Assembly (NCBI GenBank): GCA_022842445.1 | Contig: JALHPO010000002.1 | Location: 62,001-126,000 of the forward strand | DNA: 64,000 nt | Source of the DNA: Nitrospira sp. | Lineage (GTDB): Bacteria; Nitrospirota; Nitrospiria; Nitrospirales; Nitrospiraceae | Direction: 5' to 3' | Part shown: piece after piece, positions 35,863 through 43,371 of the stretch | Layout: the number at the start of each line of letters is the position of its first letter | Position numbering within the stretch: position 1 is the first letter of the stretch | Notes under the pieces: model-generated | What the model was told of the DNA's origin: nothing | Database searches by the model: none | The model's input: only the letters and a program-made list of their open reading frames with translations | Program-made: the position numbers and the translations under genes

Positions 35863-37965
35863 CTAGACCCCTTCGAATCGATAGCTCAACCCTCCATAGA
35901 CCGCAATGCTGGGAGCAGGAATCACAAACTGCACGGGTGTGAGATTGCTCCCGGTGAGCGTATTAGGTGAAATCGACCCAAATGTGTAGTACTGATTATT
36001 CGTCAGATTATTCAATAGGACAAATGCCGTCATTCGTCCACCTGGAACTGGTCGTTCGTAGGCAATTCGCATATTCATGACGAAATATCCAGGCAAACGA
36101 GGCTGCGTGTTGTCTTCATCGCGAAGATAGACCTGGGAACCAACGTACAAACCGGTGAGGGAAACCGTCCACTCTTTGGTCGGATGAACATTCACCACAC
36201 CACCGATCCGATGTCGAGGCACAAGAGGAAATTCGTCGCCCGCTTGAACCTCCTTGGTCTGAGAGAGGTTGAACGGGGATCGGAATTCCGCTTCTGTATA
36301 ACTGTAGTTGAGAATCCCGTCCAGGTACTCGTTCCACCGGGCTTTGACCGTCGCCTCGAGCCCACGCCGCCGCACTTCATCAGCATTTCGGTTCTGCCCG
36401 TCAAAACCCGTACATGTATCGCACGTGAAAAATATATCATTGCTATCGCTCTGATAGAACGCAAGTGTCCCCTCGACCTGTGCTCCAAGGCGTGCTTTCA
36501 TCCCGATTTCATGATTCTTGGAGCGGATCGGTTTCAGCGCCAAGTTTGGCTGCCCTGCGACTGCAAATATCTCCTGCGTGGTCGGCACACGGAACCCTTC
36601 TGAGTAATTGTAATAGGCGCTCACGCTGTCGGTGATGAGATAGGTAATGCCTCCCCGCGGAGTCGTTCTGTGAAAGTGAAGACTGCCGTTGTCCGCAGTT
36701 CCAAAAGAATCTCCGGAGTCCGCGGTGAGCCGCTGATAGTCATAACGAACTCCTCCCACCACAATAAGATTCCTCAATAGATACAGGGAATCCTGCGCAT
36801 ACACGGCGTGAATGGATTCCTCTGCAGTAACCCCGCTTGAAAATGGGCCGAAATCAGACGTCGCAGAAAGCTTGCTTCCTAGATTATTTCGAATCACTTC
36901 TCCCCCAAGCACAAGTTGATTCTTGAGACCGAAAGGATCTCCATCATGAGCAAGTTGTACGGTGCCTCCTCGCTGCTCAGTCTTGGAGATCGTGGTCCCC
37001 TGAGTAAACATTCCTCCGATCAGGAACGGTTGCCCCACAGTTGTAAGATCTTGATTCAGGTGCCTATAGAATGCGTTGCCGTTGACTGAGAAACCGAAGG
37101 GCAGAGCTTGGCGTGCAGTCACCCGGACAAAATTCAATTCTTTCTCATCCACATCACCGGGTGTAAAGTTTCTTCTCGGGCTACCCTCCGCCAATGTAAG
37201 CGGCAATTGTCCCGCCTGATGCAGCTTGTCTTTCACATAGTTGTAGGAAAGCGAGAGATCTGTCTGATCCGTCGGCCTAAATCCGATTCGGCCCGTAAAA
37301 CGCGAGATCGACGCGCCCGAATCCGCTCGATACCCGACTTCCATCTCTCGCCCGACATTGGCATAGTAATCCAACTTTCCGATGGGACCGCTCGCGTTGA
37401 TAGTGTAGCGTTGGCGCTCAAAACTTCCGCCGAGCCCCTCGACTGTCGCCTGGTGTTTATCCCCCCCACGTTTGGTGATGATATTGATGACACCACCCAG
37501 GGAATTTTTCCCGTAGATCGCGGAAGCCCCGGGAATGATTTCGATTCGTTCGATTGAATCGTAGGGAATCAGGTCGAAATTTGTCGTGTTGAAATCAGGC
37601 TCGTTGACGCGGACACCGTCGACAAACACACTCGTGGCCGGCACCGGTTGTCCGTTAAATCCTCGCAAGTCGATGGACTGTTGAAATCCATTGCCTACCT
37701 GGTCATACATCACAATTCCAGTCGCCCACTGGATGGCTTCCTGAACCGACTTTGCGCCGGACTTTCTGATGTCTTCCGCTGTAAGCACGGTCACTTTTGC
37801 CGGGAGCGTGTTGGCATCGACCGGCTTATCAGGCAGACGAGTGCTTGAGACGACGACGTCCTTCACCTCAAGCGGTCCTTCTTCTGCTCGCGTAGAAAAC
37901 GGGGAAAGTATACTGACGGCGATTGTCAGGAATAGAGAACAACACGAAGCGGTACGACAATTCAC
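35863..37965 (-). CDS. TonB-dependent outer-membrane receptor, probably for cobalamin
   Basis: A 700-residue outer-membrane receptor. A signal peptide (about 1-28) precedes a TonB box (EVKDVVVSST), a plug domain (ITKRGG, VFVDGVRVNEPD, IYGKNSLGGVINI) and a beta-barrel that ends in an aromatic residue-rich strand (YGGLSYRFEGV). The GTG start at 37965 has GGGAGG seven bases upstream. An open frame reaches 38124, but that stretch is the riboswitch. Because the mRNA leader is a cobalamin riboswitch and cobQ follows, cobalamin or another corrinoid is the likely ligand. It is not identical in organisation to BtuB; it could also accept siderophores. Confidence 0.9.
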   Translation of the reverse strand: MNCRTASCCSLFLTIAVSILSPFSTRAEEGPLEVKDVVVSSTRLPDKPVDANTLPAKVTVLTAEDIRKSGAKSVQEAIQWATGIVMYDQVGNGFQQSIDLRGFNGQPVPATSVFVDGVRVNEPDFNTTNFDLIPYDSIERIEIIPGASAIYGKNSLGGVINIITKRGGDKHQATVEGLGGSFERQRYTINASGPIGKLDYYANVGREMEVGYRADSGASISRFTGRIGFRPTDQTDLSLSYNYVKDKLHQAGQLPLTLAEGSPRRNFTPGDVDEKELNFVRVTARQALPFGFSVNGNAFYRHLNQDLTTVGQPFLIGGMFTQGTTISKTEQRGGTVQLAHDGDPFGLKNQLVLGGEVIRNNLGSKLSATSDFGPFSSGVTAEESIHAVYAQDSLYLLRNLIVVGGVRYDYQRLTADSGDSFGTADNGSLHFHRTTPRGGITYLITDSVSAYYNYSEGFRVPTTQEIFAVAGQPNLALKPIRSKNHEIGMKARLGAQVEGTLAFYQSDSNDIFFTCDTCTGFDGQNRNADEVRRRGLEATVKARWNEYLDGILNYSYTEAEFRSPFNLSQTKEVQAGDEFPLVPRHRIGGVVNVHPTKEWTVSLTGLYVGSQVYLRDEDNTQPRLPGYFVMNMRIAYERPVPGGRMTAFVLLNNLTNNQYYTFGSISPNTLTGSNLTPVQFVIPAPSIAVYGGLSYRFEGV

Positions 37966-37974
37966 GAGAGACCT

Positions 37975-37991
37975 CCCTTGTGCTCGAAGGG
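37975..37991 (-). promoter_or_regulatory. Hairpin sequestering the receptor ribosome-binding site
   Basis: On the minus strand CCCTT and AAGGG pair across a 7-nt loop, and AAGGG overlaps the GGGAGG Shine-Dalgarno of the TonB receptor. Located just after the cobalamin riboswitch, this would let cobalamin control translation initiation. It is a short stem and its use is inferred. Confidence 0.45.
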
Positions 37992-38007
37992 TTGAGTTGA
38001 ATCGACT

Positions 38008-38250
38008 GCCGGCTGGGTCTCCTGACTTGCGGATCGTCGCGTCTCTGCGCCTTCCCATCTCCGGAAGTGAACAGTGAGAGGTGATGAGTGACGTACCGGA
38101 ACTCCATTGGTTCCGACTCTTCACCCTTCACCGATCACTCCTCACTGCCTTCAAGACAGTGGCATGCTGCAGAGTTACTCCCCGCTTACAGTGGCGGCAC
38201 CGTGATGGACTTGCACCATCTTCCCCGTCACCCGCGTCGTTTCTCCAAAA
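38008..38250 (-). ncRNA. Cobalamin riboswitch (upstream of the TonB receptor)
   Basis: The minus-strand leader contains the conserved cobalamin aptamer elements: ACGGGGAAGATGGTGCAAGT, CGGTGCCGCCACTGTAAGCG, a second GCCACTGTC after the variable arm, GATGGGAAGGCG and the closing GTCAGGAGACC. A long peripheral arm rich in GTGA/GATGAGTGA repeats lies at 38070-38160. It controls the TonB receptor and downstream cobQ/adenosyltransferase, repressing them when cobalamin is abundant. The order of elements matches the family well; ends are approximate. Confidence 0.93.
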
Positions 38251-38332
38251 CGCCCTTTCCTGAATAAAAATGAACGATCCCCCGTTGGTTTCCACAGCCG
38301 GGCTGGGGACATGGCCCTGGCTGCGTTTAATC

Positions 38333-39193
38333 TCAACCGATTCTCATCGGCATCGTCACACGCGGTTTCCCGGTTTGCGGGTGGGCATCGACCACCACCT
38401 CGCATTCATAGACGGCCTGTAATACATCGGGCTTGATCGTCTCGGCCGGCGATCCGATATGGCTGAGCCGTCCGGCTTTCAACATCAGCACACGATCGCA
38501 GTATTGGCTCGCGATATTCAGGTCATGAGACACCAGCACGACCGTCAATTGCCGTTCCTCGCGGAGCCGACTGATCAGGCTGCAGATATCGAGTTGATGA
38601 TTGATATCGAGAAACGCGGTCGGTTCATCCAACAGGAGAATGGCAGGGTCTTGCGCCAAGGCTCGCGCAATCATGACCCGCTGCAATTCCCCGCCGGAGA
38701 GTTCGGATACCGGGCGATCCGCCAACGACAGCACATCGGTCTCAGCCATGGCCCGCTGCGCGCAGGCGAGATCGCCCGGTGTGTCAGCTTCACTCCCGAA
38801 ACTCCACCACCCAGCCTGCCGATGTGGAAACCGTCCCATCAAGACAGTCTCTGCCACGGTAAAGGGAAACACCTGTGTCTGTTCCTGCAGTACCACAGCG
38901 AGCATCCTGGCAAGAGCGATCGGACTCAAATCAGAGGACGCCTGCCCAAGCACATGAATCTGTCCTGACCCGGCACGCAACAGTCCAGCCAACAACTTGA
39001 GGAGCGATGATTTGCCAGACCCATTCGGGCCGACAATTCCCAACACTTCCCCGCGCGCCACATCGAACGACACCCGCTCGATGGTCCATGGACGGCCCGG
39101 CAACTCGCGGCCATAACGGAAGGAGACCTGTTCGACGGCGATCGCCGGATTGGTCGAACTCCGGTCTGATATCTGTTCTAAAGAGGAGGACAT
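38333..39193 (-). CDS. btuD: Cobalamin/iron-complex ABC transporter ATPase
   Basis: A 286-residue FecE/BtuD-type ABC ATPase. Walker A GPNGSGKSS, Q-loop VVLQEQTQ, signature LSGGELQRV, Walker B ILLLDEPTAFLD and the switch His in LVSHDLN are all present. It energises import through the BtuC-type permease. GTG 39199 is an alternative start three bases upstream of ATG 39193. It follows btuC after a 210-bp gap that holds one copy of the interspersed repeat; the riboswitch-controlled receptor gene lies downstream. Confidence 0.9.
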   Translation of the reverse strand: MSSSLEQISDRSSTNPAIAVEQVSFRYGRELPGRPWTIERVSFDVARGEVLGIVGPNGSGKSSLLKLLAGLLRAGSGQIHVLGQASSDLSPIALARMLAVVLQEQTQVFPFTVAETVLMGRFPHRQAGWWSFGSEADTPGDLACAQRAMAETDVLSLADRPVSELSGGELQRVMIARALAQDPAILLLDEPTAFLDINHQLDICSLISRLREERQLTVVLVSHDLNIASQYCDRVLMLKAGRLSHIGSPAETIKPDVLQAVYECEVVVDAHPQTGKPRVTMPMRIG

Positions 39194-39280
39194 CTTCACT
39201 TAGTACAACGCGGACAAAGTCATGGTTAGTGCCTACAGTTAGCGCTAGCTTCAACGATCCAGGCGGCATCACACGTCCGC

Positions 39281-39404
39281 GCAGGATGCTCAAAATGGCC
39301 GTTCAGCAAGGCCGCAGCGAGCGAGGAGGCGAGGCGTACGCTTCGGTACGTTGAGCCTCTGAGTGATGCGAGAACGCAGCTGGCGGACTTTTTCAGCATC
39401 CTGC
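39281..39404. repeat. Interspersed ~125-bp repeat, copy 1
   Basis: A 124-bp element bounded by perfect 10-bp inverted ends (GCAGGATGCT ... AGCATCCTGC). It is nearly identical, in opposite orientation, to copy 2 at 50233-50359. It sits immediately after the btuC stop; on the minus strand the G of that TAG codon is also the first base of the repeat. No coding capacity is apparent. It looks like a MITE or other non-autonomous dispersed repeat. Confidence 0.8.
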
Positions 39405-40540
39405 TAAACCATCCGATCTTTTCGCCACAAGAGGAGATACAGAAAAAATGGCCCGCCGGCCAGTGCCGTCACAATACCTACCGGGATTTCAGCCGGCGCA
39501 AACGCCGTCCGAGCGATCGTATCGGATACGACCAGAAACATACCGCCGACTAAGGCCGAGGCCGGCATCAGCAGCCGATGGTCCGATCCGATGGCCATCC
39601 GGACCACATGGGGAATCACCATGCCGACAAACCCGATCATGCCGCTGACGGATACAACCGCGCCGGTCAGTAACGCCGTCAACGCATATAACCGTTTCTT
39701 GGTCTGTTCCGTATCGATCCCCAAGGACCGTGCGGTGTCTTCTCCCTGCGTGAGCACGTTCAGAACCGGCGCGTAATACAGCAAACACATGATTCCCGCC
39801 ATCACATAGAGGGCGATGCCGATCAGCCCAATCCATCCCGGAGCCGTCAAGGAACCCATGAGCCATGCCATGAGCCCCGCGGAACGGGCTGGGTCCATGA
39901 TCGACGTAATAAACATGATCATGGCCGTAAGAACGGCGTTGAGAATCACACCGGCCAGCAACAGACTGTGAATCGGCAAGCGGCCATGCGATTGGGCCAT
40001 TCGATAGATGAGCGCCAATGCGATCAGCCCTCCGGCGAATCCCCACAGCGGCAACATCGGGAGCAGAATTGAGGTGGCTCCGATTCCGAGAAGCATGGCG
40101 ATCGCCGCCCCCAACGCAGCGCCGCTCGATACCCCGAGCACATACGGATCGGCGAGCGCGTTTCGCAACAGTGCTTGCAGGGTCACACCCACCGACGCCA
40201 GTGCGCCCCCGACTAGAAATCCCATCAGCACGCGAGGCACGCGCAATTGAAATAGGATCACTCCAGCCGTTCCCGCACTATCGCCATGCTCCGGGGTGAT
40301 CAATTCACGCAACGCCGTCAGCCAATCATTTCCCGACAAAGCGGCCGCGCCAAAACTGCTGCACAAGACGGTCACGACAATGGACGCCGCAAGCAAACCG
40401 AACAGAACGAGATGCCGTCGACGTCTCGTCAAAATGGCCCCGGATCTGGACCACTCGAGTTCCGCCGCCGGCCCCGACGAACCTCGCCCGTCTCTTGTAC
40501 CAGTGGTGGAAATAAGCGGCGTGGCATGTCCGTTGGACAT
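39404..40540 (-). CDS. btuC: Cobalamin/iron-complex ABC transporter permease
   Basis: A 378-residue FecCD/BtuC-type permease with about ten transmembrane helices (e.g. LFGLLAASIVVTVLCSSF, VLMGFLVGGALASVGVTLQ, GFVGMVIPHVVRMAIG). The cytoplasmic ATPase-contact Gly motif (LLRNALADPYVLGVSSGAALG) is intact. The N-terminus carries an extra hydrophilic stretch of about 40 residues. ATG 40540 follows the btuF stop by about four bases, with AGGAGG just upstream. Its stop codon TAG abuts the dispersed repeat. Confidence 0.93.
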   Translation of the reverse strand: MSNGHATPLISTTGTRDGRGSSGPAAELEWSRSGAILTRRRRHLVLFGLLAASIVVTVLCSSFGAAALSGNDWLTALRELITPEHGDSAGTAGVILFQLRVPRVLMGFLVGGALASVGVTLQALLRNALADPYVLGVSSGAALGAAIAMLLGIGATSILLPMLPLWGFAGGLIALALIYRMAQSHGRLPIHSLLLAGVILNAVLTAMIMFITSIMDPARSAGLMAWLMGSLTAPGWIGLIGIALYVMAGIMCLLYYAPVLNVLTQGEDTARSLGIDTEQTKKRLYALTALLTGAVVSVSGMIGFVGMVIPHVVRMAIGSDHRLLMPASALVGGMFLVVSDTIARTAFAPAEIPVGIVTALAGGPFFLYLLLWRKDRMV

Positions 40541-40544
40541 CGGG

Positions 40545-41552
40545 TCAGGGCCTCCTATGCAACGCCGGTCCGGAAAGAGATGGATGCAGCACGGCAGCAA
40601 GCCGCTCCAACCCTTGACCGATCCGTGGGCCCGGACGATTCAGCAAATCAGCCGGAATTTGATGGACCCGACCCTGCTTGATCGCGGAAAGTCCGGACCA
40701 CTGCCGCCAGGATTGCTGTTCGCTCTCGGAAATCCCTTCGGCCTGCCCCACCGGAAAAATTAAGACCTCAGGGTCTTCACGCAAGACCGTTTCCATGCTC
40801 AGCCGTGGGTACGGGGTGCCGCTCTTGGCCGCAACGTTGATTCCGCCGGCTAGTCCGAGGAGTTGATCGATGAAGCTGCCTGGCCCGACCGTAATCAATG
40901 GTTGGCTGTTCAAGACGTAGAGCACCCGCACGGGCGGCTGCCCCTGAGCGAGCTCCTTGATCGCGGCGATCTGCTTCCGCAAGTCCATCGCAAGCGCCGC
41001 GGCTTCCGTCTGATGTTCGACCATCCGTCCGATGGTCTGAATGTGAGAAAAAATGTCTTCGACCGTGTGGTCGGCCACGATGAAAATCGGAATCTTGAGG
41101 TTGTCGAGTGCCGAGATCAAGTCCGGTTTGAGAAATTCACGCGGCGCCAGAATCAGGTCCGGCTGCAACCCGACCAACACTTCCACACTGGGATGTGCAT
41201 ACCCCACTTTCGGTTTCCGCGACGCCTCGGGAGGAAAATCGCAAAACTGAGTCACGCCGGCCACTTGACTTCCGGCACCCATCGCAAACAACAGTTCAGT
41301 GAGACTGGGCGCCAGCGAGATGATCCGTGCAGGCGGTTTGGCCATGTAGATCTTTCGGCCGGTATCGTCCACAAATGATCGCGACGACACATGCGTCATG
41401 AACGGCATGCCGGTCAGAATGCCTTGTTGTCGCCGTTTCATGTCAGAGCAATCCCGCAGTCCGCATGCCTGGGCTCCTGCAAGTAAGCCGCACGTCACCA
41501 CCAGCGCCGCGATCAGGATCGTCATGAAGAACCGGCGGCTGGGCGAGTTCAA
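40545..41552 (-). CDS. btuF: Corrinoid-binding periplasmic protein BtuF
   Basis: A 335-residue class III binding protein with an N-terminal signal sequence (RRFFMTILIAALVVTCGLLA). The BtuF motifs ARIISLAPSLTELLFAMG, VGYAHPSVEVLVGLQPDLI and VADHTVEDIF are visible. The start is unclear: TTG 41552 uses a GGGGA site that overlaps the riboswitch terminator stem, while ATG 41525 lacks a site but starts after the basic region. A GAQAC sequence is not a good lipobox. It is the first gene of btuF-btuC-btuD, under a cobalamin riboswitch with a transcription terminator. Confidence 0.88.
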   Translation of the reverse strand: MNSPSRRFFMTILIAALVVTCGLLAGAQACGLRDCSDMKRRQQGILTGMPFMTHVSSRSFVDDTGRKIYMAKPPARIISLAPSLTELLFAMGAGSQVAGVTQFCDFPPEASRKPKVGYAHPSVEVLVGLQPDLILAPREFLKPDLISALDNLKIPIFIVADHTVEDIFSHIQTIGRMVEHQTEAAALAMDLRKQIAAIKELAQGQPPVRVLYVLNSQPLITVGPGSFIDQLLGLAGGINVAAKSGTPYPRLSMETVLREDPEVLIFPVGQAEGISESEQQSWRQWSGLSAIKQGRVHQIPADLLNRPGPRIGQGLERLAAVLHPSLSGPALHRRP

Positions 41553-41590
41553 ATAAAAAATCCCCAAGGCCTAAGAAAGACCCTGAGGAT
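41551..41590 (-). terminator. Intrinsic terminator in the btuF leader
   Basis: On the minus strand a 10-bp stem (ATCCTCAGGG with CCTTGGGGAT, a few G-U pairs) with an 11-nt loop is followed by TTTTTTATTT. It lies between the cobalamin aptamer and btuF, so it is the likely expression platform: cobalamin binding would promote termination before the import genes. Confidence 0.8.
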
Positions 41591-41644
41591 TGCACCCGCT
41601 ACTTCATCCTCGCCTGTTCCCCAGCCCTCGAGGGAACGATGGTC

Positions 41645-41886
41645 AATTCTCCTGGCAGGTCTTCTGGCTCATGGTTCACCCTACTTCCCGCGCCTTCCCA
41701 TCTAGAGACAGTGATGAGTGATGGATGAAGTGTGATGAGTTAGAACGACCGGACCCTGCTCATCACTCGTCACCTATCATCCGTCACTGTCTCAGAGACA
41801 GTGGCCGTCGCGGGTTTCGTCCCCATTTACAGCGGCGGGACCGCGAGGGCATTTCACCCTCTTCCCTTACCCAGGAGCTACAATGT
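41645..41886 (-). ncRNA. Cobalamin riboswitch (upstream of btuF)
   Basis: Minus-strand leader with the family elements: GGGAAGAGGGTGAAATGCC, CGGTCCCGCCGCTGTAAAT, GGCCACTGTC, GATGGGAAGGCGCGGG and GAGCCAGAAGACCTGCC. A peripheral stem (about 41707-41793) is built from repeated GATGAGTGA-like units, as in the second riboswitch. A promoter (41894-41923) places the transcript start near 41887. It would control btuFCD and can be read into the terminator 41551-41590. Confidence 0.93.
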
Positions 41887-41893
41887 AGAGGGC

Positions 41894-41923
41894 ACAATAG
41901 GAGAGAGCGACAAAACTTGTCAA
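41894..41923 (-). promoter_or_regulatory. Candidate promoter of the btuF riboswitch transcript
   Basis: A perfect TTGACA (41918-41923 on the minus strand) and TATTGT (41894-41899), separated by 18 bp. The transcript would begin about where the cobalamin aptamer begins, which supports the call. Confidence 0.6.
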
Positions 41924-41942
41924 GTTCCGACTGCCCCTCCGC

Positions 41943-41972
41943 TTGTCACAGTTCGTCAAGCTGTGGTAGCAT
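41943..41972 (+). promoter_or_regulatory. Candidate promoter for rpmB
   Basis: TTGTCA (41943-41948) and TAGCAT (41967-41972) with an 18-bp spacer, ahead of the rpmB start at 42017. It is adjacent to and divergent from the btuF riboswitch promoter. Confidence 0.45.
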
Positions 41973-42016
41973 GCGCTCGCAATTTGAGAATCGACTTAGT
42001 TGGAAGGAGTAGTCCA

Positions 42017-42208
42017 GTGGCATTTCAATGTGAGATCTGTCTAAAGAAACCGACCTCCGGGAACAACGTCAGTCATGCCAACAACAAGACCAGACGTGTG
42101 TTCAATCCCAATATCCAGACCGTGCGGGCTAAAGTAGGCGGCGCCAACAAGCGCATCCGCGTCTGCACCCGTTGTCTGCGTTCGGGATTAGTCACGAAGG
42201 CCGTCTAA
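42017..42208 (+). CDS. rpmB: 50S ribosomal protein L28
   Basis: A 63-residue L28 beginning [20 protein letters not shown]. Two Cys pairs (C5, C8 and C50, C53) make it the zinc-binding form. The GTG start has GGAAGGAG seven bases upstream. It stands alone between the divergent btuF riboswitch and a region with structured RNA and a tRNA. Confidence 0.93.
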   Translation: MAFQCEICLKKPTSGNNVSHANNKTRRVFNPNIQTVRAKVGGANKRIRVCTRCLRSGLVTKAV

Positions 42209-42272
42209 CTCTCCCTCCGTTTCCCATCCTAATCCAAGGACTAACGCCACCTCACAAGCGGCGCGATCTATA

Positions 42273-42391
42273 GGCTTGCCCTATTTGGGGGAGCTCACCG
42301 GTGAGGCGTGTCTTGGATCTGCGCAGAAACCTTTCCTGGTTTTCCGTGAAAGGAAGCAGCCCCTGCATGCTTTGCGAGGGTTGAGCAGGCC
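42273..42391 (+). ncRNA. Candidate structured RNA, SRP (4.5S)-like
   Basis: A 119-nt stretch closed by GGCTTGC and GCAGGCC, which can pair over seven positions with one G-U pair. Inside lies GGAAGCAGCC (42352-42361), the most conserved element of bacterial SRP RNA domain IV, followed by GCGAGGGTTGAGCAGG, which resembles the 3' arm of Bacillus scRNA. Against this, the 5' side of the tip (CTTTCCTGGTTTTCC) does not show the usual CAGG, and the tip loop appears to be a hexaloop rather than a GNAR tetraloop. Alternatives are another small RNA or an rpmB 3' UTR structure. Confidence 0.4.
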
Positions 42392-42480
42392 ATTTAAGAA
42401 AGACTGCTGTTGTGAGTTTTAATCGGTTGGGTTGACGTTCTAGCGTTTCACGCTTAACGTTTCACGCCTTACGTCTGCTT

Positions 42481-42505
42481 TGGAGCGGGCGGCGGGATTT
42501 GAACC
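42481..42505 (-). repeat. Partial copy of the tRNA-Gly 3' end (attachment-site-like)
   Basis: These 25 bases match exactly the T-loop to CCA end of tRNA-Gly at 42714-42738 and lie 233 bp downstream of it in the tRNA direction. This is the pattern left by integrases that use tRNA 3' ends, but no integrase or cargo remains. Confidence 0.6.
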
Positions 42506-42713
42506 ACGCTCCGTCGCCGGATCAGCCCTGAAACTTGCCTCCCGGCTCCTGCAGAGGGGGCCAGCCCCTCGCATGCTCCCCACGAAAGGGGCACACCCCT
42601 TTCGCAAACCCCTGTCGCGGGTTTCAAATCCACTGAGTCGAAGGTATTTATCCGCCGGCGTCAATGAAGAAAGGCTGCGCCTGAGGAGCCGTTGGGTCAC
42701 ACGAAGTGTGGTA

Positions 42714-42788
42714 TGGAGCGGGCGGCGGGATTTGAACCCGCGACAACTTGCTTGGGAAGCAAGGACTCTACCACTGAGCTACGCCCGC
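42714..42788 (-). tRNA. tRNA-Gly (anticodon CCC)
   Basis: A complete 75-nt cloverleaf with encoded CCA. Acceptor GCGGGCG/CGCCCGC, anticodon stem CTTGC/GCAAG with loop TTCCCAA (anticodon CCC), and T-arm GCGGG-TTCAAAT-CCCGC are clear. It decodes GGG. Its 3' part recurs 233 bp away. Confidence 0.97.
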
Positions 42789-42974
42789 TCACTGATGGGC
42801 ATCCTACGCGGGCCATCGCACTCAAGTCAAGAAACAGTCCCCATCTCAACAAACCTGTGGAATGATTCCACTGGTAAAATTTCCCGGTCCAACCTGGGAA
42901 TTTCCCCAGTGTATTTGCACCCATCTCATGATGATCATAAAGCCACGTAGACAATACGGTGCCTGGAGAAGGCC

Positions 42975-43118
42975 ATGGCCGATCGAACCTATACAGGTGC
43001 CGGCAACCGTTGGGGCCTGACTGGTGCTCCGGCTCAAATTGAATCGTCTGTGCGCGCGTTGAACGGAAGGAGCCAGGCTCCAGCGATCACCTTTAACCAG
43101 GGAGGTCGTCATGGATAA
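42975..43118 (+). CDS. Micro-ORF (47 aa), upstream member of a coupled pair
   Basis: Starts at ATG 42975 after GGAGAAGG and encodes MADRTYTGAGNRWGLTGAPA and a polar remainder (SVRALNGRSQ, ITFNQGGRHG). It has no hydrophobic segment. Its stop lies eight bases inside the next micro-ORF (43111-43242), suggesting translational coupling. I do not recognise it. Confidence 0.45.
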   Translation: MADRTYTGAGNRWGLTGAPAQIESSVRALNGRSQAPAITFNQGGRHG

Positions 43119-43242
43119 GCTCTGGCTCTATGTCGGAGGCATTATCGTGGGAGCAGCGATGTTTACCTATTTCGTGATTACCAGCGTAGGTACCGTACCT
43201 CCTTCCACTGATCTGAGAGCGGTGTACGAGAAGGTCAAATAA
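43111..43242 (+). CDS. Micro-ORF (43 aa) with one transmembrane helix
   Basis: Encodes MDKLWLYVGGIIVGAAMFTY followed by FVITSVGTVPPSTDLRAVYE and a Lys end. Residues about 5-26 form a transmembrane helix. A GGGAGG ribosome-binding site precedes ATG 43111 at seven bases, one of the better sites in the window. Single-helix proteins like this often serve as accessory subunits of membrane complexes; no partner is visible. A hairpin with a 10-bp stem (43278-43308) follows. Confidence 0.65.
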   Translation: MDKLWLYVGGIIVGAAMFTYFVITSVGTVPPSTDLRAVYEKVK

Positions 43243-43277
43243 CAAGCCGTCGTTGCTGCTCTTGGTAGTCCGCACTT

Positions 43278-43308
43278 CAGGGGCAGCGCAGCCGCTGTGC
43301 TGCCCCTG
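43278..43308 (+). terminator. Hairpin after the micro-ORF pair
   Basis: Perfect 10-bp stem CAGGGGCAGC/GCTGCCCCTG with an 11-nt loop. It lacks a T-tract, so termination strength is uncertain. It could serve both the micro-ORFs and tyrS, which is convergent. Confidence 0.5.
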
Positions 43309-43371
43309 CTAAGACGGTACACTTACTCTCAAGCCGGCAATACAACAAAGGTATGCGGCAGAAAAGGGTGG

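Larger units (their letters stand above)
42209..42713. other. Gene-poor region between rpmB and tRNA-Gly
   Basis: I see no convincing protein-coding gene here. It holds the candidate SRP-like RNA (42273-42391), tandem CGTTTCACGC units (42439-42475), a partial copy of the tRNA-Gly 3' end (42481-42505) and GC-rich hairpins (for example CGAAAGGGG-CACA-CCCCTTTCG at 42583-42604). The stretch 42506-42713 has no resemblance to its surroundings that I recognise. Confidence 0.5.

Noticed and set aside
42611..42640. Second tRNA T-arm-like sequence on the plus strand (GTCGCGGGTTTCAAATCC)
   Set aside because: No acceptor or anticodon stem can be built around it, so it is not a tRNA gene.
42440..42954. 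Long frames on both strands across the tRNA-Gly region
   Set aside because: They read through the tRNA gene and its duplicated 3' fragment; low-complexity Arg/Pro-rich translation.
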